The position numbers and the translations under genes were made by a program. 57,506 nt of DNA from an uncultured Lachnospiraceae bacterium. Its GTDB lineage: Bacteria; Bacillota; Clostridia; Lachnospirales; Lachnospiraceae. The stretch spans positions 1 to 57,506 of the forward strand of contig CAKRAK010000018.1 of NCBI GenBank assembly GCA_934294885.1, written 5' to 3'. The notes below the pieces were generated by a model that was not told the DNA's origin, did no database searches, and was given only the letters and a program-made list of their open reading frames with translations. Shown piece by piece: positions 35,095-44,314 of the stretch. Each line of letters starts with the position of its first letter. Positions within the stretch are counted from its first letter, which is position 1.

Positions 35095-36099
35095 ATGGAT
35101 ATTCAGAAATACGGATTTGAACAATTAAATGATACAAAGCTTGTAGAGGGAATTGTTGCAGCCTACTATTCATCCCAGCATTCCATACTGGTAGCCAGAG
35201 TTGAGGATCCGCTGATTCATCAGCTGGAGGATAAGAGTCTGGAGGCGGAAGGTATAGGAATTGCAAGAATTTTGCAGATGAATTTTGACTGTCATTATCT
35301 GCTTTTGATCTGGAATGTTCAGGAGGAGGTTCGTATGGTTGCTTTTTCCGATGAAAAGAGAGTACGGGCGTATGAATTTATGGATTATATCATTTCTGAT
35401 TTTGGACTTGTTAAGGGAAATGCGGTTTATGCGGTTGGAAAGGTATCTTCTGTATATCTGAATGTGCAGATGACGGAACTGGATTTAAAGGAAATTACAG
35501 AATACCTGTTGTTTATGTGTTATTCTTATTTTGAAGATTGTGACTGGATTTTTGCAGGAGAATACAGTAAAAAACATAAGTTGGAAATTACGGGAATGGA
35601 TGTTTATAAGAAGAAAAAGATTCCTTGGGCATACGTGAAGACAACGGATGTTGCGTCAGAGGGTCGTATCATAAAACTCCGTTCTCTGGAAAATGAATCA
35701 GGCGTTTTGTTGGCGGCAGCACCGGATGTTTATATTATGATTGGCTCCCGTGGAGAGATTTATGATATCAAAAAGGAGAAATTTGAAGATACATATGAAG
35801 GTACGGAGGAGGTTTTGGATGTATTCGGGCAGATGTTAGACTTTCTTCCTGAGATTCAACTGATGGATTCGGAAGAATACATTATGTTAGATGATTATGC
35901 AAAGATTTGTTACCCGAAGCAGAGTGCAAACATCTATGCAAAGAAAATAGAAAAAAGAACCAAGATATTCCCTGTGCAGGAAGGGCAGGAATATTATCTT
36001 GGCCGACCCGGAGATTATATGGCGGTACGAATGGACGATCTGAATGATCTGTATATTATTCAGGCGGATATATTCGGATGTACATATGAAAGGCTATAA
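35095..36099 (+). CDS. protein with two PGDY-like modules, function unknown
   Basis: The 334-residue soluble protein has an unrecognised first half. The second half carries two similar modules: one containing APDVYIMIGSRGEIYDI then FEDTYE (about 231-262), and one containing LGRPGDYMAVRMDD then FGCTYE (about 300-332). They resemble the small PGDYG domain. GAGGGA precedes the ATG and the gap to the cyclase gene is 18 bases, so the two are co-transcribed. The context suggests a partner in the cyclase pathway, but no binding site for a cyclic nucleotide can be recognised. Confidence 0.6.
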   Translation: MDIQKYGFEQLNDTKLVEGIVAAYYSSQHSILVARVEDPLIHQLEDKSLEAEGIGIARILQMNFDCHYLLLIWNVQEEVRMVAFSDEKRVRAYEFMDYIISDFGLVKGNAVYAVGKVSSVYLNVQMTELDLKEITEYLLFMCYSYFEDCDWIFAGEYSKKHKLEITGMDVYKKKKIPWAYVKTTDVASEGRIIKLRSLENESGVLLAAAPDVYIMIGSRGEIYDIKKEKFEDTYEGTEEVLDVFGQMLDFLPEIQLMDSEEYIMLDDYAKICYPKQSANIYAKKIEKRTKIFPVQEGQEYYLGRPGDYMAVRMDDLNDLYIIQADIFGCTYERL

Positions 36100-36159
36100 G
36101 AAAATACAGGTACGAATAGAGATGAACTATGACTAACTTTGATAAAGAGGATAACGTAA

Positions 36160-37446
36160 ATGATTGATTGGGAACATTATCATAATGGAGAAGGTTTTAT
36201 ACCATATTACAAACGAAGATTTAAAAAGGATGTTTTAAGCTTTATAAAATGGATTGTGTTGGCATTTGTAATCGGCTTTGTGGTAGGCGGTGTCAGCAGT
36301 TTGTTTTCTTTTGCTTTGTCTTTTGTGACAGATTTTAGGGAGCATAACCAGTGGGTATTTTTTCTGCTTCCGGTTGCCGGTGTTATCATTGTATTTCTGT
36401 ATCATTGTTTTGGACAGGATGATGGAGGAACCAATCAGGTGTTTTCTACGGTAAGAGCTAAGGATGAGGTGCCTTTTCGTTCCGCACCGTTGATTTTTTT
36501 CAGCACAGCTTTAACCCATTTGGTTGGCGGCTCTGCAGGTAGAGAGGGTGCGGCAATCCAGTTAGGCGGCAGTGTCGGTAATCAGATTGGGCGTATCATA
36601 AAATTGGATGATGAGGACATGCATGTTGTGGTTATGTGCGGTATGAGTGCAGCCTTTGCAGCATTGTTTGGAACTCCCATGGCAGCGGCTATCTTTGCCA
36701 TGGAGGTTGTCAGTGTTGGTGTTATGTATTACACGGCATTGATGCCATGTATCATTTCTTCTCTGATTGCAACGGGATTTGCGGCAGGAATTGGAATTCA
36801 TCCGGAGGTTTTTCATGTAACCGATATACCAAAGCTTGGTTTTGTTACCGGCGGAAAGATGGGTCTGATTGCTTTGGCATGTGCCGGAATCAGCGTTATT
36901 TTTTGTGTGTTATTAAAGCAGACAGGCAAACTTTTTCATAAAGAATTGAAAAATCACTATGTACGCGTGCTGGCTGTCAGCGGAGTTATCATATTGATTA
37001 CTCTGTGCCTTCATACGACAGACTATATGGGTGCGGGGATTGGAATCATTACAAGAGCCATAGAAGAGGGCGAGGTCAATTATTTTGCCTTTTTCTGGAA
37101 AATGATATTGACGGTTTTAACAATGAAGGCAGGCTTTAAGGGTGGTGAAATTGTTCCGTCTTTTACCATAGGAGCTGCCCTTGGATGTGAGCTGGGTATA
37201 TTTCTTGGATTGTCGCCGTCTCTTTGTGCTGCAGCGGGAATGGTTGCCGTATTTTGTGGGGTGACCAATTGTCCGGTTACATCCATATTGATTGCTTTTG
37301 AGTTATTTGGATTTGAAGGCGTATCCTATTACCTGATTGCGGTTTCCATCAGCTATGCGGTTTCCGGATACTACAGCCTGTATAAGGATCAAACCATTGT
37401 TTATTCTAAATATAAAGCAATGTATGTTAATAAACATACCAGATAG
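36160..37446 (+). CDS. CLC-family anion channel or antiporter
   Basis: The 428-residue membrane protein has the CLC layout. GSAGREGAAIQLGG carries the gating glutamate, and KGGEIVPSFTIGA is the second signature. The usual first motif GSGIP is replaced by GGTNQVF, and the combination of LTHLVGGSAGREG with GGEIVP is closer to the fluoride-exporting CLC-F group than to classical chloride exchangers. Substrate is therefore Cl- or F-, not decided. No fluoride riboswitch precedes it. AAAGAGGA lies before the ATG. It sits between the cyclase and MoxR gene groups. Confidence 0.85.
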   Translation: MIDWEHYHNGEGFIPYYKRRFKKDVLSFIKWIVLAFVIGFVVGGVSSLFSFALSFVTDFREHNQWVFFLLPVAGVIIVFLYHCFGQDDGGTNQVFSTVRAKDEVPFRSAPLIFFSTALTHLVGGSAGREGAAIQLGGSVGNQIGRIIKLDDEDMHVVVMCGMSAAFAALFGTPMAAAIFAMEVVSVGVMYYTALMPCIISSLIATGFAAGIGIHPEVFHVTDIPKLGFVTGGKMGLIALACAGISVIFCVLLKQTGKLFHKELKNHYVRVLAVSGVIILITLCLHTTDYMGAGIGIITRAIEEGEVNYFAFFWKMILTVLTMKAGFKGGEIVPSFTIGAALGCELGIFLGLSPSLCAAAGMVAVFCGVTNCPVTSILIAFELFGFEGVSYYLIAVSISYAVSGYYSLYKDQTIVYSKYKAMYVNKHTR

Positions 37447-37511
37447 TATGCACCGAAAAACATATCGTTACGTTTGTGGTTTGACCGCCGGATATTAGAA
37501 GGAGGAAGATT

Positions 37512-38438
37512 GTGAATAATCAGATTCAGAGTGTAAAAGAAGAAATAAAAAAAGCTGTTAAAGGAAAAGATATGATAATTGATAAGGTGTTAGCAGCTAT
37601 GCTGGCGGGGGGACATATCCTGTTAGAGGATATTCCCGGAGTCGGTAAGACAACACTGGCAATGTCTATAGCAAAATCAATGTCATTAAGCTACAAGAGA
37701 GTTCAGTTTACACCGGATGTACTACCAAGTGATATCGTTGGATTTTCTATGTATAATCAGGACACCAAACAGTTTGAATATCAGTCCGGTGCGGTATTTT
37801 GTAATCTGTTTCTTGCGGATGAGATTAACCGTACTTCTCCAAAAACCCAGTCTGCGCTGTTAGAGGTAATGGAGGAGGGTACGGTAACGGTGGATGGAGA
37901 AACCCGTTCATTGCCAACTCCGTTTACTGTAATTGCAACAGAGAATCCGATTGGTTCTTCCGGTACCCAGATGCTGCCGGAGTCCCAGTTAGACCGCTTC
38001 TTAATCTGTATTTCCATGGGATATCCTCAGCATGATGCAGCAGTGGACATTTTAAAGGAAAATGCAGGAAGGCCCCTTTCCCGGCTGACCAATGTAATTT
38101 CCAATGAGGAATTTATGGAGCTTAGAAAGAAAACAAATGATATGTATGTGCATGATTCGATTTATGATTATATTGTTTCCATTGTAGAAGCAACAAGAGA
38201 GCATCCTCTGTTTTCTATGGGAGCAAGTCCGAGAGGAAGTATTGCATTGTTGCGTATGGCAAAGGGAATGGCAACCTTGGATGGTAGGGATTATGTGACA
38301 CCCGAGGATATCCGGGATGTGCTTACGGATGTATTGGGACATCGAGTAAAACTAAGTACAAAAGCAAGGGCAGAGGGCAAAACCGTTGCAACGGCATTGA
38401 TGGAGCTGTTTTGTGATATTAAGGTTCCAAGAACCTAG
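37512..38438 (+). CDS. MoxR-family AAA+ ATPase
   Basis: The 308-residue ATPase has Walker A GVGKTT (in EDIPGVGKTTLA), Walker B LADEINRT, the sensor-1 block VIATENPIG and arginine finger region. MoxR proteins act as chaperones in operons with DUF58 and transglutaminase proteins. It starts with GTG behind GGAGGAAG. The next two genes, DUF58 and a TgpA-type transglutaminase, complete this classic trio. Confidence 0.92.
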   Translation: MNNQIQSVKEEIKKAVKGKDMIIDKVLAAMLAGGHILLEDIPGVGKTTLAMSIAKSMSLSYKRVQFTPDVLPSDIVGFSMYNQDTKQFEYQSGAVFCNLFLADEINRTSPKTQSALLEVMEEGTVTVDGETRSLPTPFTVIATENPIGSSGTQMLPESQLDRFLICISMGYPQHDAAVDILKENAGRPLSRLTNVISNEEFMELRKKTNDMYVHDSIYDYIVSIVEATREHPLFSMGASPRGSIALLRMAKGMATLDGRDYVTPEDIRDVLTDVLGHRVKLSTKARAEGKTVATALMELFCDIKVPRT

Positions 38439-38559
38439 TGCATCGTTTTCGAAATAACGACACCATTCACTTGTCTGCGAATCCGATTGGTATAGCTATT
38501 TACGAAAGGATGTACCGGAATTTGTATTCAGAGATTTATTTATGTGAAAGGAGTATGGA

Positions 38560-39615
38560 ATGAAACGCGTTCGTAATTTTTTCAGATATATCATTGTGAT
38601 AGCGTTGGATGTATTTATGATGGTTACCTTTCACAGCTATATTAATTTTTTGATTCTGATTGCGTTGCTCCTATTCCCTGTTTATTCTGTAATTGGTGTG
38701 AGGATGGCGGCATCCCACCTGAAACTCGAAGTAAAACTGCCCCATGAGCCTATGGAAAAAAAATCCGTTTTTCAGGTATGTTTTCTGATTCATAATGAAA
38801 CCGTATTTCCCATTTTAAATGGGAATCTGACCACTATGGTGGAAAACCGGTTTTATCAATACTACGGAGAGCACACTTTAAATGTTCCTTTGCGGGCAAA
38901 GGGTGTTACGGAAGTGGAATATCCCATTGAGATGGAATATTGCGGAAGATTTGTTGTTTCTGTATCCCGGATTAAGCTATGGGATTTGACCGGTATTTAT
39001 GAAATGACCATTCCGTTATCATTGGAAAAGGAGTGTCTCGTTGTGCCCCACGGAACTGCTATGTCCCGGGAGGCAGGGACTTTGTACCAGCAGGGTATGA
39101 CGGAAGCAGTGGAAAGCAAAGCCAAGGGATATGATTTTTCCGAAGTTAGTGGCATCAGGGAATACATTCCCGGAGATAAGTTACAAAACATTCATTGGAA
39201 ATTGTCTTCCAAACGGGATCTTTTAATGGTTAAGGAACGGGTAACGATATCTTCCCAGCAGTTAAATGTAGTTCTGGATCTGTTAAATGACGAGCATATG
39301 TGTTTAGAAGACAGTTTAGAATTATTTGACGGTGTGATGCGCGGGTTTGTTGCGTGGAATCTGCCGGTTATCGTGATTTTCTACAGCCAGAAAAATGCGG
39401 AATTAATCGAGACAGATGTGAATAATGAGGAAGAACGAAAAAAATGTATGGAACTGATCTTATATCATCATAGCTATAAGGAGGCAGGTCTGGTTGGAGA
39501 TGTTTATGAAAAAAAATATCCCCAGGGGGCGTATCTATACATTGGAACTTGTAATGATGGGGAAAATGTGATTGCTGAATTGGGAAATAGCGTTGCACAG
39601 TTAAAAAGGATATAA
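38560..39615 (+). CDS. DUF58 domain protein
   Basis: The 351-residue protein has two N-terminal membrane segments (about 10-50) and a DUF58 domain with the diagnostic FSEVSGIREYIPGDKLQNIH and WKLSSKRDLLMVKE. DUF58 proteins, which resemble von Willebrand A domains in part, work with MoxR ATPases, often in envelope processes. GAAAGGAG precedes the ATG. It lies 121 bases after moxR and 23 before the transglutaminase gene. Confidence 0.9.
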   Translation: MKRVRNFFRYIIVIALDVFMMVTFHSYINFLILIALLLFPVYSVIGVRMAASHLKLEVKLPHEPMEKKSVFQVCFLIHNETVFPILNGNLTTMVENRFYQYYGEHTLNVPLRAKGVTEVEYPIEMEYCGRFVVSVSRIKLWDLTGIYEMTIPLSLEKECLVVPHGTAMSREAGTLYQQGMTEAVESKAKGYDFSEVSGIREYIPGDKLQNIHWKLSSKRDLLMVKERVTISSQQLNVVLDLLNDEHMCLEDSLELFDGVMRGFVAWNLPVIVIFYSQKNAELIETDVNNEEERKKCMELILYHHSYKEAGLVGDVYEKKYPQGAYLYIGTCNDGENVIAELGNSVAQLKRI

Positions 39616-39638
39616 AATGTGATGATAGGAGTGGGATA

Positions 39639-42071
39639 ATGTTATTTGGCAAAAGAAGAAAGCCGGAATTGCACAAAGGAGATATCTTACTTGCAAATGG
39701 AATTTATCTGAAAAAACCTATGATGAACAATGGAAAGGTGTTAATGAACTGCTTTTTGAGGAGTATTATAACCTTTATGCTGGCGTTTGGATGTGTAGGT
39801 TCTTTTTTATCCTGCTTTTCCGTGTCCTATAATTATATATTGGTCATTGTGGCATATATTGTGCTGTCTTTGTATTTTTCTTTTTTGTATTCTACCCACA
39901 AATTAATCTATCGGGATCTGGGATATATGGCTTTTTTTGTTGTTTTTGTTGGTGTGGTGGCAGTATTTCGTTCCTATGCCAATTCGGGATTGTACAGCCT
40001 TGTTAATATTATTTTAAGTCATGCTAAGACCTTCTTTCAGTTGTCCGGTGTCAGAGAATATGATGTCTTGATTTCCAATGAATATTTTACCATTGCTATA
40101 TTTGCCATGTTTATTGGTGTTGTATTGGTTATTTTATTAAATATATGGTTAAGCTCCACAATGAGTCTGTTCTGGACCATCCTGCTGACATTTCCCATAT
40201 TATTGATTCCGTTATATATGAAGCTTGTGCCGGATTCTTTGTATCTGGTTTGTCTGATATCCGGTTATCTTCTTGTGTTGGTATTTAAGGCAAACGGACA
40301 TTTTGTTACGTTTTCCTGGGATGCTCCTTTTCGGGTGAAGGGACTGGCAAAGGATAAGTTAAATTACACGCAGGATTCCAAGGTATTTTCTCATGTATTA
40401 CTGAGTCTTGCCATAATGGGAACCTGTATTATAACTCTGATTGGAGGAGTTTTCCCGGCAAACCGTTTTGAGGAGCTGTTTCAAAAGGATACATTACGGG
40501 ACAATACAGCAGATACAATCGGGAATTTTTTACTGTTAGGTTTTTCCGGAATGTATAATCGATATGATTCTACAGGTGGTCTGGCAGAAGGCAAGCTGGG
40601 TGGTATTTCCAATGTCCGTCCGGATTATCAGACGGATCTGATAGTAACCTACACACCATACAGTGGAGAAGCTGTATATTTGAAGGGTTATACCGGAGGG
40701 CGATATCAGGATAATCAGTGGCTGGATCCTTTTGATGAGTCGGATATGACATCTGTGGATGAGACTTATAGGGATATGTGTATGAAGGATGAGGCATTTG
40801 AGCTGCAAAATGACTGGCTCCGAAATGAGGAATACAGTGCACGGGGAAAAATGTCAATTAAAAATGTTGGTGCCAATTCGTCTTATTCTTATTTGCCATA
40901 TTATACCTTGTTATCGGATTATCGGTTTTCTGTGAATGAGAGTATGTTTTCCAAGTGGGGAATCCCGTTACGGGAGACAAAGGATTATGAATATTATCCG
41001 AAACAGCAGTGGGATAAAGAATTGTATCAGCAGCAGCCTGCAGATATGGACATATCTAAGGTGGATGAGGTGTATTTGGATGTACCGGATGGGAATCAGG
41101 ATGTTATCAAAAATGAATGTGACCGGATCGGGTTACAGAATGATATGAGTGTGGAAACCATTGTATCGGATGTCCGGGATTATTTTGAGGAAAACATTCC
41201 ATATACATTAAAGCCGGGGTCTGTGCCGGATGGTGAGGACTTTATTAATTATTTTCTGACAAAAAACCGAAAGGGCTATTGTGCTCATTTTGCATCTGCT
41301 GCCACTTTAATCTTCAGGGAGATGGGAATTCCGGCACGTTATGTTGAGGGTTACGCATTCTCTATGGAGAATGCTCTTGCGTCGGATGAAAATGCAGATC
41401 TTTCCTATGATGATTATTTCAAGGGTTATGCATCCTTTGGCCGTTCTACGGTGTTGGATGTGGAGGTAGATGATTCCATGGCACACGCATGGGTGGAAAT
41501 CTACATAGATGGATTTGGCTGGACACCGGTGGAGGTTACGCCGGGTAGTAATGAGGTTGTGGATGATGATGATTTCTGGAGCGCATTCCGTTCTATGCTG
41601 GCAAACTCCGACATGGATACCCGGGGCGGCGGTAATAACTTCGGGACCTTACAATTAGATCGGTATATCTGGATTCTTTATATTATATTCGGTGTATTCT
41701 TAGCCGTTTTGTTGGTACGGATATTACTTGTTATTGTCCGAAAAATAAGGCGTTTTATGACCATTCATCAGAGAAACCGCCGGGAAGGACTGGTTGCCGG
41801 TTATAAGGATATCTGTGATATGCTAAGAACCTGCGATAAGGAATTTAACCGGTGTAAGAGTCATAAGGAACAGCTTACTTATATGAAGGAAAAACAGTAT
41901 TACACAGCGGATATCCATGGGTTGTGTGAAGAACTGGAACGGATATCTTATAGTGGAGATTTGATGGATGATAAGTATTTACAGGAAATCAGGGACGCAT
42001 TAAAGATAATTAGAAAATCCATCTGGAAGCATGCATCTGTTGCAAATCGGATAAAGTTATGGAAACGATAG
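39639..42071 (+). CDS. TgpA-type membrane transglutaminase-like protein
   Basis: The 810-residue protein has about six N-terminal membrane segments (40-275), an extracellular transglutaminase domain (about 500-640) and a C-terminal membrane helix (about 670-692) with a cytoplasmic tail. The catalytic cysteine is C548 in KGYCAHFASA and the histidine is H616 in MAHAWVE. The third position reads PVEVTPG, with glutamate where many members have aspartate. It is the last member of the MoxR-DUF58-transglutaminase trio and probably modifies or cleaves a surface protein or peptide. AGGAG precedes the ATG. Confidence 0.9.
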   Translation: MLFGKRRKPELHKGDILLANGIYLKKPMMNNGKVLMNCFLRSIITFMLAFGCVGSFLSCFSVSYNYILVIVAYIVLSLYFSFLYSTHKLIYRDLGYMAFFVVFVGVVAVFRSYANSGLYSLVNIILSHAKTFFQLSGVREYDVLISNEYFTIAIFAMFIGVVLVILLNIWLSSTMSLFWTILLTFPILLIPLYMKLVPDSLYLVCLISGYLLVLVFKANGHFVTFSWDAPFRVKGLAKDKLNYTQDSKVFSHVLLSLAIMGTCIITLIGGVFPANRFEELFQKDTLRDNTADTIGNFLLLGFSGMYNRYDSTGGLAEGKLGGISNVRPDYQTDLIVTYTPYSGEAVYLKGYTGGRYQDNQWLDPFDESDMTSVDETYRDMCMKDEAFELQNDWLRNEEYSARGKMSIKNVGANSSYSYLPYYTLLSDYRFSVNESMFSKWGIPLRETKDYEYYPKQQWDKELYQQQPADMDISKVDEVYLDVPDGNQDVIKNECDRIGLQNDMSVETIVSDVRDYFEENIPYTLKPGSVPDGEDFINYFLTKNRKGYCAHFASAATLIFREMGIPARYVEGYAFSMENALASDENADLSYDDYFKGYASFGRSTVLDVEVDDSMAHAWVEIYIDGFGWTPVEVTPGSNEVVDDDDFWSAFRSMLANSDMDTRGGGNNFGTLQLDRYIWILYIIFGVFLAVLLVRILLVIVRKIRRFMTIHQRNRREGLVAGYKDICDMLRTCDKEFNRCKSHKEQLTYMKEKQYYTADIHGLCEELERISYSGDLMDDKYLQEIRDALKIIRKSIWKHASVANRIKLWKR

Positions 42072-42086
42072 TGGAGGTCAGGTTAT

Positions 42087-43088
42087 ATGAGTGAGAAGGA
42101 AACAGGAAAGAAAGATACCAATAAAGCGGAACGACAGATTTATATATTGTCCCTGCTTTCTGAGAATCCAAAGGGTTATCTTGTAGATGAGATTCGGGAA
42201 CGTCTTAAATTATGGGGAATCGATGTGGCGAAAAGAACCATTGCCAGAGATATTGACGAGTTGTCTGTAAATTACGGCATTGGGGAAGAGGAGCGGAATG
42301 GAAAGACTTATTACTATGCGGATAAGTATACTCTGCGCAATGTAGATCTGACCATAGAGGATTTGGCTTCTCTTGCATTTGCCAGAGAAATATTATCCGG
42401 CTATATGAATTATAACATGGGAAAGCATGCGGTTTCTCTGTTGGAAAAGATGGTGGACACATCTACAACCTTTAACAAGAAGCAATTTGATATGCTGTGT
42501 GGTCAGTTTAAGCAGATTGGCGGCAGAAAGACGGTAATGGATCATGTGGACGGGAATATAGAGCACGAAATCCAGAATGCCATTGATAATCAGCGTAAGG
42601 TTATCATTGATTATTACAGCTTTTCCAGTGATGAAACAACAAGGCGTGTGATTCATCCCTATCAGCTGTTAATGGTAGACGGATATATCAGTGTGGAAGG
42701 ATACTGTGAGCTTCGGAAAGAGGTGCGGCGGTTCCGTCTTTCCAGAATTAAGGCATTAGAACTTACAGATGAAAAGTTTGAAATCGGTGAGTCTTTGGAA
42801 ATACCGGTTTCTAAAACATTTTTGAAGCTGGCAGGGGGACAGGAAGAAGAACTGGAGCTGTTGTTTACAGGAGACAGCATCCGTTATGTAAAAGAATATG
42901 AAGCATCATTGGCTCTTCGATTAGAGGAAAAAGAAGATGGGCTTCATTTTTATCAGAAGACAGCCATTGCTCAGGATGTAATTCGTTGGATTCGGGGATA
43001 CGGACCGGAAGTAACGGTACTGAAACCGGAATGGTTGCAGTGTCAACTAATAGAAGAAGCAGAAAAACGAATGGAAGAGAAAAAATAA
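42087..43088 (+). CDS. WYL-domain transcriptional regulator
   Basis: The 333-residue protein has an N-terminal helix-turn-helix (about 14-75) and a WYL domain (about 155-240; VIIDYYSFSS, then HPYQLLMVDGYISVEGYCE and RRFRLSRIKAL), followed by a C-terminal extension. WYL domains sense ligands such as nucleic acid or nucleotides and are found in stress and defence regulators. GGAGGTCAG precedes the ATG, 15 bases after the transglutaminase stop, so it belongs to that operon. The operon ends at the terminator 43091-43120. Confidence 0.88.
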   Translation: MSEKETGKKDTNKAERQIYILSLLSENPKGYLVDEIRERLKLWGIDVAKRTIARDIDELSVNYGIGEEERNGKTYYYADKYTLRNVDLTIEDLASLAFAREILSGYMNYNMGKHAVSLLEKMVDTSTTFNKKQFDMLCGQFKQIGGRKTVMDHVDGNIEHEIQNAIDNQRKVIIDYYSFSSDETTRRVIHPYQLLMVDGYISVEGYCELRKEVRRFRLSRIKALELTDEKFEIGESLEIPVSKTFLKLAGGQEEELELLFTGDSIRYVKEYEASLALRLEEKEDGLHFYQKTAIAQDVIRWIRGYGPEVTVLKPEWLQCQLIEEAEKRMEEKK

Positions 43089-43090
43089 AA

Positions 43091-43120
43091 AAATAACCGA
43101 TGAAATATCATCGGTTATTT
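43091..43120. terminator. bidirectional terminator
   Basis: AAATAACCGATGA and TCATCGGTTATTT are perfect 13-base inverted repeats around AATA. It can stop both the WYL operon and the convergent tRNA transcript. Confidence 0.92.
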
Positions 43121-43124
43121 TAAA

Positions 43125-43196
43125 CTGGGGTACAAGGATTCGAACCTTGAAATGACGGAGTCAGAGTCCGTTGCCTTACCATTTGGCGATACCCCA
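43125..43196 (-). tRNA. tRNA-Gln (anticodon CTG)
   Basis: Read on the minus strand it folds as a full cloverleaf: acceptor TGGGGTA/TACCCCA, anticodon stem ACGGA/TCCGT with loop CTCTGAC (anticodon CTG, reads CAG), and T-loop GGTTCGAATCC. The discriminator is G, as expected for glutamine. CCA is not encoded. Confidence 0.95.
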
Positions 43197-43226
43197 TTAC
43201 TGTGCGTGAATCACTCACAAGACACT

Positions 43227-43254
43227 ATTATACACATTTCAAAATAAAATGCAA
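43227..43254 (-). promoter_or_regulatory. promoter of tRNA-Gln
   Basis: On the minus strand TTGCAT (43249-43254) and TATAAT (43227-43232) are 16 bases apart, about 30 bases before the tRNA. Confidence 0.65.
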
Positions 43255-43421
43255 GTGAAAATTTAAAAAAATATATTATTTTTTTTCAAATTGTATTATA
43301 ATGAGGCAGATGTTCATGATATGGACAAAATATAATGATAAAATACACATAAATTCGGATGTTGTAGCTTTTTATGATGATTGTAAATATCCGGATTGGA
43401 TTGTGAAGAAGAGGAGAATAT

Positions 43422-44255
43422 ATGGCTGAGATTGGAAAATGGCAGAAGTTAAAGGTAATCCGCAGTAAGGATTTTGGTATTTATCTGGGAGTTGATGAAC
43501 AGGACAAAAATGCTGTGCTGCTACCAAGAAAACAGGTTCCGGAAGGTTTGAAGGCGGGTGGTGAGATTGAAGTTTTTGTATATCATGATTCAGAGGACCG
43601 CCCCATCGCAACTGTAAACAAACCACTCATTACACTAGGTGGAGTTGCTTTGTTACGCTGTGCCAGTGTAGGGAAAATCGGAGCCTTTATGGACTGGGGA
43701 TTAGAGAAGGATATTCTGTTACCTTTTAAAGAGATGGTTGGAAAAGTAAGAGAAGGAAAAGAATATCTGGTTTATATGTATCTGGACAAAAGCGGAAGAC
43801 CTTGTGTTTCCATGAGAGTTTATGAGCATCTGTCTACGGAGTCCCCATACAAAAAGGGAGATTCCGTAACCGGATATGTATATCAGCTGAATGAAAAGCT
43901 TGGTGCCTTTGTCGCCGTTGATTGTAAGTATCAGGGAATGATTCCGAAGCAGCAGCTTCACAAACGACTGTTTATCGGAGATATGACTTCCTTTTATGTC
44001 AGTGAGGTAAGAGAAGACGGTAAGTTAAATCTATCTCTTGCCCGTCCGGCTTATCAGCAGATGGAAGAGGACAGCGAGATGGTATATCAGGCAATCATGG
44101 ATTATGAAGGTGTGCTTCCCTTTACGGATAAAGCATCTCCTGAGATTATCGAGCGGGAGATGGGACTTAGTAAGAATGCTTTTAAGCGTGCGGTAGGCAG
44201 GCTGTTAAAAGAAGGTAAGATTGAGATTCATGAGAAATCCATCGTTGCAAAATAA
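43422..44255 (+). CDS. CvfB-family S1-like RNA-binding protein
   Basis: The 277-residue protein has three S1-like beta barrels and a C-terminal winged helix, the layout of CvfB/YitL. Clear segments are FGIYLGVDEQD, GKIGAFMDWGLEKDILLPFKE and LGAFVAVDCKYQGMIP, and the final ERRMG-like helix region (MGLSKNAFKRAVGRLLKEGKI). It binds RNA and influences gene expression in the cytoplasm. A TATAAT at 43297-43302 may be its -10 box. RidA follows 59 bases later. Confidence 0.88.
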   Translation: MAEIGKWQKLKVIRSKDFGIYLGVDEQDKNAVLLPRKQVPEGLKAGGEIEVFVYHDSEDRPIATVNKPLITLGGVALLRCASVGKIGAFMDWGLEKDILLPFKEMVGKVREGKEYLVYMYLDKSGRPCVSMRVYEHLSTESPYKKGDSVTGYVYQLNEKLGAFVAVDCKYQGMIPKQQLHKRLFIGDMTSFYVSEVREDGKLNLSLARPAYQQMEEDSEMVYQAIMDYEGVLPFTDKASPEIIEREMGLSKNAFKRAVGRLLKEGKIEIHEKSIVAK

Positions 44256-44314
44256 TGTTTTTTATTAGGCTTTTTAAAAACCTAAATAATGTTATATATT
44301 AGGAGGAAATGAAA

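Noticed and set aside
36100..36159. Fluoride riboswitch before the CLC gene
   Set aside because: The gap is 60 bases and lacks the conserved fluoride aptamer pieces.
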